Of a DNA stretch of 64,000 bases, positions 27,792 to 36,620 are shown piece after piece (positions within the stretch are counted from its first letter, which is position 1; the number at the start of each line of letters is the position of its first letter). Made by a program: the position numbers and the translations under genes. The stretch lies in NCBI RefSeq assembly GCF_000730165.1, contig NZ_CP022111.1:868001-932000 (forward strand). The letters run 5' to 3'. This DNA is from Nitrospirillum viridazoti CBAmc. GTDB lineage: Bacteria > Pseudomonadota > Alphaproteobacteria > Azospirillales > Azospirillaceae. The notes under the pieces were generated by a model. That model was given only the letters and a program-made list of their open reading frames with translations, was not told the DNA's origin and searched no databases.

Positions 27792-28634
27792 ATGGCGGGG
27801 CTGGCTTTGCGGAGTTTTTCCTTAAGAACCGGATTGTGGGCGGTGGCGCTGTTGGCCACGGCCGGCATCGCACCCGCCTTCGCTGAAGAGGGGGGCTTGC
27901 GCGAATTCGCGCCAGACCGGCCGGACAAGACCGACGGCCCCTACACGATCGATCCGGGCCACGTCCAGGTCGAGACGGACATCATCAGCCACAACCGCGA
28001 CTTCTATAACGACGACGGCACGCGCAAGCACGAGTCCGTCTTCATGGCGCCCAACATCCGCATCGGCGTCTGGGACGACACGGAATTGGACATCATCGCC
28101 CCCGCGTACACCGTCATGGGCCTGTCGGAGCGGGGGGGCGGCCACACCCGCCTTCACGGCTGGTCGGACATGACCGTGCGCGCCAAGATCAACCTGTGGG
28201 GCAATGACCGCGAGGGCACGACTGCCCTGGGCCTGATCCCCTTCGTGAAGCTGCCCACGGCCGCCACCGCCTACGGCAACGGCGCCTTCGAGGGCGGCAT
28301 CGGCGTGCCCTTCGCCATCAAGCTGGGTGGGGAATGGGAACTGGGCACGCAGACCACGCTGGCCGTGAACCGCAACGCCATCGGCGACGGCTACGACCCC
28401 GACCTGACCTTCTCCGTCAGCCTCAGCCACCCGCTGGGCGAGGTGCTGGACGGCTATGTCGAGCTGTATGGCGAGCGGCAGACCGGCCCCGACGCCGCCA
28501 CCGTCGCCACCCTGGACTTAGGCGTGACCTATCAAATGACGCCGAACTTCTCCGTGGATGGCGGCGTGAACATCGGCCTGAGCAAGGCGGCCGATGATGT
28601 GAACCCCTTCATCGGCTTCACCATCCGCTTCTGA
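27792..28634 (+). CDS. MetA-pathway-like outer-membrane transporter family protein
   Basis: The protein has 280 residues. A signal peptide (VALLATAGIAPAFA) is followed by a beta-rich protein starting REFAPDRPDKTDGPYTIDPGHVQVETD and ending in FIGFTIRF, the C-terminal aromatic of outer-membrane barrels. This pattern matches the PF13557 (phenol MetA degradation) barrel family, often annotated simply as transporter. It follows the RND genes by 80 bp and may add a second outer-membrane pore. ATG 27792 is used; TTG 27780 with AGGGA upstream is an alternative. Confidence 0.75.
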   Translation: MAGLALRSFSLRTGLWAVALLATAGIAPAFAEEGGLREFAPDRPDKTDGPYTIDPGHVQVETDIISHNRDFYNDDGTRKHESVFMAPNIRIGVWDDTELDIIAPAYTVMGLSERGGGHTRLHGWSDMTVRAKINLWGNDREGTTALGLIPFVKLPTAATAYGNGAFEGGIGVPFAIKLGGEWELGTQTTLAVNRNAIGDGYDPDLTFSVSLSHPLGEVLDGYVELYGERQTGPDAATVATLDLGVTYQMTPNFSVDGGVNIGLSKAADDVNPFIGFTIRF

Positions 28635-28675
28635 TTTTTTGACTTGGATTTCGTGACCGAACCCGGAGGCCCGCG

Positions 28676-30343
28676 ATGAAACTGGCACACAAACTGACCC
28701 TGTCTTCGGCCATGACCGTGCTGATGATCCTGCTGATCGCGGGGGTCTTCACCCTGACCCTCAGCTGGTTGGCCGAGAGCAAGGCGACGCTGACGGGCAC
28801 GTCTGGCGTGGCTTCCAAGTCGGTGCGCGCCGTGTCGGCGGGCAACGACCTCTACGCCATCGTTGCGGACGCGGAGATCAACCACAACCTGGATGAGACG
28901 CGCAAGGACTGGGCCGAGAAGAAGCAAGGCATCCTGGCCATGTTCAAGGACCTGCGCGCTGAGGCCGACCTGCCGGAGGAGAAGGCCGCCCTGGATGGTG
29001 CTGAGGCGGGCTTACGCGACTACATGGCTATCTTCGAGCAGCAGATGCTGCCGGCGCTGGAGAAAACCGATGCCTTGACCCCCGCCATTCGTGAGCTTGA
29101 CGGCAAGGTGGACGAGGCGCGCGACCAGATGACCCAGAACCTGGAGAAGATGGCGGCGCTGAACCTGCAACAGTCGGAGGATGCGGAGAAGGCCTTCGAC
29201 GCCGCCTCCGCCAAGGGCCGCGCCCTGGGCTTCGCCTTCGCCGGCATCGCCATCGCGTTGAGCCTGGTGCTGTCCTGGGCCACGGGGCGGTCCATCACTC
29301 GGCCCGTGGATCTGCTGCGCGGCGTCATGGAGACCATGGCCGGTGGTGCCCGGCAGGTGGATGTGCCCGGCGTGGCGCGCGGGGATGAGATCGGCGCCAT
29401 GGCCCGCGCGGTCGAGGTGTTCAAGGAAAGCCTGATCCAGGGCGACGCGTTGGCGGCCGAGCAGGCGACGCTGAAGGCCGCGGCCGAGGCCCAGCGCAAG
29501 GCAGCCATGGCCAGCGCCGCCGATCACTTCGAGGCGACGGTGCGCGCGGTGGTGGACAAGGTGGCGACCGCCGCCGCCGACATTCAGATGACGGCCCGCG
29601 AACTGGGCTCCGCCGCCGAGGAGAGCCTACAGCAGACCACCACCGTGTCGGCCGCCGCCAGCCAGTCCGCCGGCAACGTGCGCACCGTGGCGACGGCCAG
29701 CGAGGAGTTGTCCTCCTCCATCGGGGAGATCAGCCGACAGGTGGAGAATTCCGCCGTCGTGGCCCGCGAGGCGGTGGTCCAGGTGGATGCGACGCGCGGC
29801 ACGGTCGACGGCCTGGCCGACGTGGCCAACCGCATCGGCGCCGTGGTCCAGCTGATCAGCGACATCGCCGGGCAGACCAACCTTCTGGCCTTGAACGCCA
29901 CCATCGAGGCGGCGCGGGCGGGTGAGGCGGGCAAAGGCTTCGCCGTCGTGGCATCCGAGGTGAAGGCGCTGGCCGCCCAGACGGCCAAGGCCACGGATGA
30001 GATCGCCGCCCATGTCGGCGCCATCCAGGGGGCCAGCGGTCAGGCGGTGACGGCCATCGGCGATATCGGCGCCACCATCCGCCGCATCGACGAGATCGCC
30101 TCCATCATCGCCGCGGCGGTGCAGGAGCAGGGTGCCGCCACCCAGGCCATCGTCAGCAACGTGGGCGAGACGGCGCGGGCGACGGAGGAGATCACCGAGA
30201 ACATCTACGGCGTCAACGAACGTGCCGGCAAAACGGCCCGCAAGTCGGCGGAGGTCGAGGCCTCCTCCACCGAGCTGACCAGCGAGGCCCAGGTGCTGCG
30301 CACGCAGGTCGACGCCTTCCTGGCGCAGCTGCGCGCGGCGTAG
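28676..30343 (+). CDS. Methyl-accepting chemotaxis protein
   Basis: The protein has 555 residues. A first membrane helix (about 8-32), a periplasmic helical sensor region of about 150 residues resembling a four-helix bundle, a second membrane helix (about 183-200), a HAMP domain beginning SITRPVDLL, and a cytoplasmic signalling domain whose tip reads [22 protein letters not shown]. It relays ligand sensing to CheA/CheW. GGAGG precedes ATG 28676. It follows the efflux and MetA-like genes by 41 bp on the same strand. Confidence 0.95.
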   Translation: MKLAHKLTLSSAMTVLMILLIAGVFTLTLSWLAESKATLTGTSGVASKSVRAVSAGNDLYAIVADAEINHNLDETRKDWAEKKQGILAMFKDLRAEADLPEEKAALDGAEAGLRDYMAIFEQQMLPALEKTDALTPAIRELDGKVDEARDQMTQNLEKMAALNLQQSEDAEKAFDAASAKGRALGFAFAGIAIALSLVLSWATGRSITRPVDLLRGVMETMAGGARQVDVPGVARGDEIGAMARAVEVFKESLIQGDALAAEQATLKAAAEAQRKAAMASAADHFEATVRAVVDKVATAAADIQMTARELGSAAEESLQQTTTVSAAASQSAGNVRTVATASEELSSSIGEISRQVENSAVVAREAVVQVDATRGTVDGLADVANRIGAVVQLISDIAGQTNLLALNATIEAARAGEAGKGFAVVASEVKALAAQTAKATDEIAAHVGAIQGASGQAVTAIGDIGATIRRIDEIASIIAAAVQEQGAATQAIVSNVGETARATEEITENIYGVNERAGKTARKSAEVEASSTELTSEAQVLRTQVDAFLAQLRAA

Positions 30344-30379
30344 CCGCGGGGGCATTCATGATAGGCGGCAGGCCGGTCC

Positions 30380-32779
30380 TCAGGCGAGGGCCAGCCTACC
30401 GTTCTTAAGGGCCAAGCGTTTCTCGCCACCAGCCGGCACCGTCACCGCCACCACGTCTTCGCCTAACCGCACCTGCCAGCGTCGCGGCTGCGCGCCGGCG
30501 TTGCGCAAGGCCGCCTGCGCCAGGGTGCCGTCCTTCCAAGCCAGGTCCAGCCGGCCCTGGCCGCGCACCCGCACGCCGCGCAGGCTGCCGTGGCCCCAGG
30601 CGCGGGGCAGGGCGGGCAGCAGCTCGATATCGTCGCCGATGCTCTGCACCAGCATCTCCACCATGCCCGCCGTGCCGCCGAAGTTGCCGTCGATCTGGAA
30701 GGGCGGGTGGGCGTCGAACAGGTTGGGGTAGGTGCGGTCGGGCCCCAGCAGCAGCTTCAGGATCGCGTGCGCGTGGTCGCCGTCGCCCAGGCGCGCCCAC
30801 AGGTTCAGGCGCCAGCCCAGGCCCCAGCCGGTGGCATCGTCCCCCCGGATCTCCAGCGTCCTGCGCGCGGCCCTGATCAGGTCCGGCGTGCCGCGCCGGG
30901 TGATCTGGTCGCTGGGGTAGACGGCGTAGAGGTGGGAGACGTGGCGATGGTGGATCTCCGGCGCCTGCATGTCCCAGTCCTCCAGCCATTCCTGCAACTG
31001 GCCGGCACCGCCGATGCGGTCCGGGGGCAGGCGCTCGCGGGCGGCCGTCACCTTGGCGCGGAAGTCGGCGTCCTTGCCCAGGATTTCGCCGGCCTTGACG
31101 GTGATGGCGAACAGGTCGCGCAGGATCTGCCGGTCCATAGCCGGCCCGGCGCACAGCGAGGTGCCCAGGGGGTGCACGTTTTCCGGCGACAGCGACGGGT
31201 TGGTGACCAGCCAGTCGCTGCCCGGCAGGACCATGAGCGTATCCAGGAAGAACTGCGAGGCGCCCTTCAGGATGGGGTAGATGTCGGCGAGGAACGTCTT
31301 GTCCCGGCCATAGTCGTAATGGTCCCACAGGTGGCGGCAGAGCCACGCCCCACCCATGGGCCAGAGGCCCCATTTTGGGCCGTCAGGCGGCCCCACCACC
31401 CGCCAGACGTCGGTGTTGTGGTGGGCCATCCAGCCGCCGGCGCCGTACATATCCCGCGCCGCCCGCGCGCCGGTTTCCGACAGGTCCTTCAGCATGCCCA
31501 CCAGGGGCTGCACACATTCACCCAGGTCCACCAACTCCGCCGGCCAGTAGTTCATCTCGGTATTGATGTTGATGGTCCACTTGGATTCCCAGGGCGGATC
31601 CACCTGCTCATTCCAGATGCCCTGCAGGTTGGCGGGCTGGCCGCCGGGGCGGGAACTGTTGATCAGCAGGTAGCGGCCGTAGTTGAAGTAGAGGGTGGCC
31701 AGGGCAGGGTCGTCCTGCGGGGCGGCGGCGCGCACCCGCTCATCCGTGGGCAGGCCGGCGGCGGGCGTCGTCCCCAGGTCCAGGGCCACGCGGCGGTATA
31801 GGCGCTGATGCTCCGCCACATGGTCGGCCAGCAGCCGGGTATAGGGCTTGGCGGCGGCTTGGGCCAGGGTGGCGGCCGTCAGGGCCGCCGGATTGGCGCT
31901 GATGTCGTCGTAGCGCTTGTAGCCCGTGGCGGCGGTGATTAGCACCACGGCTTCATCCGCGTGGTCGATGACGATGCCGTCGCTGCCGGCCCGCACCGCG
32001 CCGCCGCTGGCAATGACCTTCAGGCGCACGGCGAATTTCAGCCGCCCCTCTATGCCGGAGCGGCTGGGGCCGGTGCCGGTCAGCAGCAAGCCGTCCGGGC
32101 CATCCGCCACCAAGGTGGCGTTCTGTGGCGTCAGCAGCGACAGGTTGGCGCTGACCAGGCCCGGCTTGTTGGCCGAGAGCCGGGTGACGATCACCTGGTC
32201 CGGCGCGCTGGCGAACACCTCGCGCGTGTGGGTGGACGACCAGGCGCCGTCGCCGCTGACAAGGCGGGTGGTGGTCACGGCGGTGTCCAGATCCAGCCGG
32301 CGGTGATAGTCGTGCACCGTGTCCAGGCTCTGGAACAGCAGCACGGCGTTGCCCAGCGTCTGATAGGGCATTTGCTTCAGGGGTTTGGCCATCAGCTTGG
32401 CGCCGGCCAGCGCCTCCGCCTCCAGATACTTGCCCTGGAAGATCAACTCGCGCACCTGCGGCAAGTTGGCCTTGGCCTCCGGATTCACGCCGTCGTAAGG
32501 CCCGCCGGCGTAGAACGTGTCCTCGTTCAACTGCAGCCGTTCCATGGAAATGCCGCCGAACACCATCGCGCCCAGCCGGCCGTTCCCCACGGGCATGGCC
32601 TCCACCCACTGCGCCGCCGGCTGGTTGTACCAGAGCGTCTGCGCCGGATCCGGGGTGGGCAGGGGCGCCACCGGGGCGGCGGACGGCGCTTCCTGCGCCA
32701 GGACGGGCCGCGCGGCGCTGGCCGACAGCAGGGCAGCGGCGCTGGCCATCAGGATTTCCCGGCGCGATATGCTGGACAT
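30380..32779 (-). CDS. Glycoside hydrolase family 95 (alpha-L-fucosidase type)
   Basis: The protein has 799 residues. The N-terminus has a twin-arginine signal (SRREILMASAAALLSASA). GH95 features follow: LWYNQPAAQWVEAMPVGNGRLGAMVFG, RLQLNEDTFYAGGP, the (alpha/alpha)6 barrel with NLQGIWNEQVDPPWESKWTI and WPAELVDLGECVQPL, and near the end FQIDGNFGGTAGMVEML. GH95 enzymes remove alpha-1,2-linked L-fucose or L-galactose, for example from xyloglucan side chains. ATG 32779 begins the Tat signal. It is divergent from a GH3 gene across a region with two LacI-type boxes. Confidence 0.93.
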   Translation of the reverse strand: MSSISRREILMASAAALLSASAARPVLAQEAPSAAPVAPLPTPDPAQTLWYNQPAAQWVEAMPVGNGRLGAMVFGGISMERLQLNEDTFYAGGPYDGVNPEAKANLPQVRELIFQGKYLEAEALAGAKLMAKPLKQMPYQTLGNAVLLFQSLDTVHDYHRRLDLDTAVTTTRLVSGDGAWSSTHTREVFASAPDQVIVTRLSANKPGLVSANLSLLTPQNATLVADGPDGLLLTGTGPSRSGIEGRLKFAVRLKVIASGGAVRAGSDGIVIDHADEAVVLITAATGYKRYDDISANPAALTAATLAQAAAKPYTRLLADHVAEHQRLYRRVALDLGTTPAAGLPTDERVRAAAPQDDPALATLYFNYGRYLLINSSRPGGQPANLQGIWNEQVDPPWESKWTININTEMNYWPAELVDLGECVQPLVGMLKDLSETGARAARDMYGAGGWMAHHNTDVWRVVGPPDGPKWGLWPMGGAWLCRHLWDHYDYGRDKTFLADIYPILKGASQFFLDTLMVLPGSDWLVTNPSLSPENVHPLGTSLCAGPAMDRQILRDLFAITVKAGEILGKDADFRAKVTAARERLPPDRIGGAGQLQEWLEDWDMQAPEIHHRHVSHLYAVYPSDQITRRGTPDLIRAARRTLEIRGDDATGWGLGWRLNLWARLGDGDHAHAILKLLLGPDRTYPNLFDAHPPFQIDGNFGGTAGMVEMLVQSIGDDIELLPALPRAWGHGSLRGVRVRGQGRLDLAWKDGTLAQAALRNAGAQPRRWQVRLGEDVVAVTVPAGGEKRLALKNGRLALA

Positions 32780-32913
32780 GGGCAGGCGACCTTCCCCTCG
32801 GTGGAGCAACAGTCAGGACAGGGGATCGGTATTCGGCGGACCCGCCAGGCCGCCGGCCGCGCTCGGGCGCCCGTTTCCTCCATCACCGGCGATCAGCGCC
32901 GCCGTTGCCGGTG

Positions 32914-32942
32914 ATCCTAATGTGACCGGTATCATGGAGCAA
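32914..32942 (-). promoter_or_regulatory. GH95 promoter with LacI-type box in the spacer
   Basis: Read on the minus strand, TTGCTC (32942-32937) and TAGGAT (32919-32914) form a -35/-10 pair 17 bp apart. Box TGTGACCGGTATCA (32921-32934) fills the spacer, the classical position for repression. Confidence 0.6.
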
Positions 32943-32954
32943 GGTGTGGCTCGC

Positions 32955-32983
32955 TTGCCCGCGCTGGATGATAGCGTTATCAT
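32955..32983 (+). promoter_or_regulatory. GH3 promoter with LacI-type box over the -10
   Basis: TTGCCC (32955-32960), 17-bp spacer and TATCAT (32978-32983) form a promoter. Box TGATAGCGTTATCA (32969-32982) covers most of the -10; the wider 18-bp element 32967-32984 is palindromic at 16 of 18 positions. Confidence 0.68.
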
Positions 32984-33140
32984 CTTATTAATTCGCGCCC
33001 CTGAAAATCCGCCCATCCCGACGGGAATAGAGGTGGGACGGGGCCCCGCGGATCCACCTGTCCGGCACTAGGGAGGTCCGGGGCGGTGGCGGCATCGGCT
33101 AGCGGCACCCAAGAAGACCTGAGAAGAACAAGGAACATCC

Positions 33141-35735
33141 ATGAAGCACCGCATGGCCCTTCTGGCGTCCGTGACGCCGGCCTTACTGCTTGCGGCCCTG
33201 ACACCGCTCCAGGTCTCAGCCCGGCAAACCTCAAATCCCCCGCAGAAGGCAGCTTCCACCGTGACAGACAGCGCCCGCGGCGTCGCCCACCCTGAGCTGT
33301 GGCCGGCCGCCAAGAGCAAGGGCCTGGTGGACGCCAAGACCGAAGCCTTCGTGACCGGCCTGATGGCCAAGATGAGCTTGGAGGACAAAGTCGGCCAGAT
33401 GATCCAGGCCGACATTTCCACCGTAACCCCAGCGGACCTGGCCAATTACCCCTTGGGCTCCATCCTGGCGGGTGGCGACAGTGCGCCGGCGGGCGGCGAC
33501 GATCGCGCCGGCCCCGACAAGTGGGTGGAGACGGCGCGCGCCTTCCGTGCGGCCTCGCTGGCGGAACGGCCCGGGCACGTGGCCATCCCCATCATGTTCG
33601 GCATCGACGCCGTGCACGGCAACAACAACGTGGTGGGCGCCACGCTGTTTCCCCACAACTCCGCCCTGGGTGCCACCCACGATCCCGCCCTGATCCGCCG
33701 CATCGGCGTCGCCACGGCGCAGGAGACTGCGGCAGCGGGCATCGACTGGGCCTTCGGTCCCACCCTGGCGGTACCGCAGGACCACCGTTGGGGCCGGACC
33801 TATGAGGGCTATTCCGAGGATCCGGACATCGTGCGCCAGTACGCGGGCGAGATGGTGCTGGGCCTGCAGGGTCAGGCGGGCGCCGGCCAGGCGCTGCAGC
33901 ACGGCCACGTCGCGGCCTCGGCCAAGCATTTCCTGGGAGACGGCGGCACCACCAACGGGGTGGACCAGGGCGACGCCGACGTCAGCGAACAGGATCTGAT
34001 CCGCATCCATGCGGCGGGGTATCCGGCGGCGGTGGACGCCGGCATCATGACGGTGATGGCCAGCTTCTCCAGCTGGCAGGGTGCCAAGATGCACGGCAAC
34101 AAGTCGCTGCTGACCGATGTGCTGAAGGGCCGCATGGGCTTCGACGGCTTCATCGTCGGCGACTGGAACGGTCATGGCCAGGTGCCGGGCTGCACGGCGG
34201 ACTCCTGTCCCACCGCCGTCCTGGCCGGTCTCGACATGTTCATGGCCCCCAACGACTGGAAGGCGTTGTTCACCAACACCGTCGCCCAGGTGAAGGCGGG
34301 CGAGATTCCCATGGCGCGCATCGACGACGCCGTGCGGCGCATTCTGCGGGTCAAGGCCAAGCTGGGCCTGTTCGACCCCGCCCGCCCGTTCGAACTGAAG
34401 GATGGCGTCATCGGCAATGCCGAGCACCGCGCCCTGGCGCGCGAGGCGGTGCGCAAGTCTCTGGTGCTGCTGAAGAACAACGGCCAAGTGCTGCCGCTGA
34501 AGGCCAAGTCCCACATCCTGGTGGTGGGGGAGGCGGCGGACGAGATCGGCCGCCAGACGGGCGGCTGGACCCTGTCGTGGCAGGGCACCGGCAACAAGAA
34601 CAGCGACTTCCCCGGCGCCACCTCCCTCTATGAGGGCATCCGCCAGGCGGTGACCGCTGGTGGCGGCAGCGTGGACCTCAGCGCCGACGGCAGTTTCACC
34701 ACCAAGCCGGACGTGGCCGTGGTGGTGTTCGGTGAGACGCCCTATGCCGAGTTCCAGGGCGACATTCCCAGCCTGGAGTTCCAGGCGGGCGACAAGCAGG
34801 ATCTGGCACTGCTGAAGAAGCTGAAGGCCCAGGGCATCCCGGTCGTCTCCATCTTCCTGTCCGGCCGTCCGCTGTGGGTGAACCCGGAGATCAACGCGTC
34901 CGACGCCTTCGTGGCGGCCTGGTTCCCAGGGTCGGAGGGGGGCGGCGTGGCCGACGTGCTGGTGGGCGACCGCGCCGGCAAGCCGCGTTATGACTTCACC
35001 GGCACGCTCTCCTATTCCTGGCCCAAGACGGCGGCGCAGGCGACACTGAACCGGCTGCGCCAGCCCTATGATCCGCTGTTCCCCTTCGGGTATGGCCTGC
35101 GTTACGCCGACGCCGAGCCCATGACCGTGCCGCAATTGCCGGAGGTATCGGGCGTGGATGCGGCGGCGGCCAACATCGACACCTACTTCGTGAAGGGCCG
35201 CAACCCCGCACCGTGGAGCTTCGTGCTGCGCCACGGGTCCGCCAGCATGCCCGTGCTGGGCGACGGCACGGCGACCGAGGTGGCGGGCGTCCTGGCGCTG
35301 AAGCCGGTGGACGCCGGCGGCATACAAGGCGCTGGCCGTCAACTGAGCTGGACCGGCAAGGGGGAAGCCGCCATCGCCGTGACCGGCGGCAACGCCCTGG
35401 ACCTGACACGCCAGGCCAACGGCGCCCTGTCCTTGCAGGTGGACTATCGGGTGGATGAGGCGCCGGCCGGCACCGTCTGGCTGATTTCCGGCCCGGGGAG
35501 CGGCACCGGGCCCGCCATGCCGGGCGCCCTGGACCTGACCAGCGTGCTGAAGGCGGCCCCCGTGGGCCAATGGCAGACCCTGAAGGTCAAGCTGTCCTGC
35601 TTCAAGCAGGCGGGGGCCGACCTGTCCCGGGTTACCACCCCCTTCGCGCTCAGCACCAGCGGCACCCTGCGCCTGTCGCTGGCCACGGTGCGGCTATCCG
35701 CCGATCCAGCGGGCTCCATTTGTCCGGGCCATTGA
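33141..35735 (+). CDS. Glycoside hydrolase family 3 exo-beta-glucosidase with C-terminal extra domain
   Basis: The protein has 864 residues and a signal peptide (LLLAALTPLQVSA). The GH3 barrel shows MFGIDAVHGNNNVVGATLFPHN, GRTYEGYSEDP and the nucleophile motif FIVGDWNGHG (Asp341). The second domain has AWFPGSEGGGVADVLVGD and FPFGYGL. A further C-terminal beta domain of about 170 residues (from PWSFVLRHG) resembles that of ExoP-type beta-glucosidases. Expected to release glucose from beta-glucan or de-branched xyloglucan ends. AAGGA precedes ATG 33141. Confidence 0.92.
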   Translation: MKHRMALLASVTPALLLAALTPLQVSARQTSNPPQKAASTVTDSARGVAHPELWPAAKSKGLVDAKTEAFVTGLMAKMSLEDKVGQMIQADISTVTPADLANYPLGSILAGGDSAPAGGDDRAGPDKWVETARAFRAASLAERPGHVAIPIMFGIDAVHGNNNVVGATLFPHNSALGATHDPALIRRIGVATAQETAAAGIDWAFGPTLAVPQDHRWGRTYEGYSEDPDIVRQYAGEMVLGLQGQAGAGQALQHGHVAASAKHFLGDGGTTNGVDQGDADVSEQDLIRIHAAGYPAAVDAGIMTVMASFSSWQGAKMHGNKSLLTDVLKGRMGFDGFIVGDWNGHGQVPGCTADSCPTAVLAGLDMFMAPNDWKALFTNTVAQVKAGEIPMARIDDAVRRILRVKAKLGLFDPARPFELKDGVIGNAEHRALAREAVRKSLVLLKNNGQVLPLKAKSHILVVGEAADEIGRQTGGWTLSWQGTGNKNSDFPGATSLYEGIRQAVTAGGGSVDLSADGSFTTKPDVAVVVFGETPYAEFQGDIPSLEFQAGDKQDLALLKKLKAQGIPVVSIFLSGRPLWVNPEINASDAFVAAWFPGSEGGGVADVLVGDRAGKPRYDFTGTLSYSWPKTAAQATLNRLRQPYDPLFPFGYGLRYADAEPMTVPQLPEVSGVDAAAANIDTYFVKGRNPAPWSFVLRHGSASMPVLGDGTATEVAGVLALKPVDAGGIQGAGRQLSWTGKGEAAIAVTGGNALDLTRQANGALSLQVDYRVDEAPAGTVWLISGPGSGTGPAMPGALDLTSVLKAAPVGQWQTLKVKLSCFKQAGADLSRVTTPFALSTSGTLRLSLATVRLSADPAGSICPGH

Positions 35736-35805
35736 CGGTTAAATAGATTAATATGCTTTATTAATTGGGATCCCGGCTGCGGGGTCCGCATGGGAGGAAC
35801 CTTGA

Positions 35806-36555
35806 ATGAAGAAACGTACCGTCGCTGCCGCCCTGATGCTGGCCGGTCTGATGGCCGCCCCGGCGCTGGCCGAGGACAACAAGCCGCCCAGTGCTGAGCA
35901 GGTGGCCAAGTGGCACCAGGAAGAGGAAGACCGCCTGCACAACGACTTCGCCTACCTCAACCGTTATGCCGCGGACAATGAGAAGCTGAAGCCAGGTTCG
36001 GTGCAGGTGGTGTTCATGGGCGACAGCATCACCCAGCTGTGGGTGGATAAGACGCCCGGCTTCTTCACGCCCGGCCGCGTGGGCCGGGGCATCAGTGGCC
36101 AGACCACGGCGCAGATGCTGCTGCGCTTCCGGCAGGATGTCATCGACCTGCACCCCAAGGTCGTGCACCTCATGGCCGGTACGAACGACCTGGCCCAGAA
36201 CTGGGGGCCGGTATCGCCGCAGCAGCTGAAGAACAACATCATGAGCATGGTGGAGCTGGCGCAGAAGCACGGCATCACCGTGATCCTGGCCGGCATTCCC
36301 CCGGCGCTGGACTTCAAGTGGCACCATGGCCTGGACCCGGCGCCCAAGATCGCCGCGCACAATGCCTGGCTGAAGGACTACGCGGCCCAGGTGGGCGCCC
36401 TGTTCGTTGACTACAAGGACGTGGTGGGTGACGGCAAGGGCGACTTCAAGCCCGGCCTGGCGTCCGACGGCGTGCACCCGACCGAGGCCGGCTACGTCGC
36501 CATGGCCCCCCTGGCCGACAAGGTGGTGAAGGAAGCGCTGGCCAAGGCCAAGTAA
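35806..36555 (+). CDS. Secreted SGNH/GDSL-family esterase
   Basis: The protein has 249 residues and a signal peptide (ALMLAGLMAAPALA). SGNH blocks are complete: MGDSITQ with Ser74, a GRGISGQTT glycine block, AGTNDL with the oxyanion Asn, and DGVHPTEAGY with the catalytic Asp and His. Such enzymes in plant-polymer loci often remove O-acetyl groups; acetylated galactose on xyloglucan is a plausible target here, by context only. GGGAGGAA precedes ATG 35806. It lies 70 bp after the GH3 gene on the same strand. Confidence 0.88.
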   Translation: MKKRTVAAALMLAGLMAAPALAEDNKPPSAEQVAKWHQEEEDRLHNDFAYLNRYAADNEKLKPGSVQVVFMGDSITQLWVDKTPGFFTPGRVGRGISGQTTAQMLLRFRQDVIDLHPKVVHLMAGTNDLAQNWGPVSPQQLKNNIMSMVELAQKHGITVILAGIPPALDFKWHHGLDPAPKIAAHNAWLKDYAAQVGALFVDYKDVVGDGKGDFKPGLASDGVHPTEAGYVAMAPLADKVVKEALAKAK

Positions 36556-36579
36556 ACCCGCCGAACGTTGCCGGAAAGA

Positions 36580-36613
36580 CGAACGCCCGGGACTGGCTGG
36601 TTCCGGGCGTTCG
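36580..36613. terminator. Terminator between esterase and DUF418 genes
   Basis: A perfect 11-bp stem (36580-36590 with 36603-36613) has a 12-nt loop and is followed by GGTGTGTTT. It sits in the 65-bp gap between convergent genes. Confidence 0.75.
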
Positions 36614-36620
36614 GGTGTGT

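Larger units (their letters stand above)
32780..33140. other. GH95/GH3 divergent promoter region
   Basis: This 361-bp gap holds two face-to-face promoters, each with its own LacI-type box (listed separately), followed by a GH3 leader of about 150 nt. No gene is present. Confidence 0.7.
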
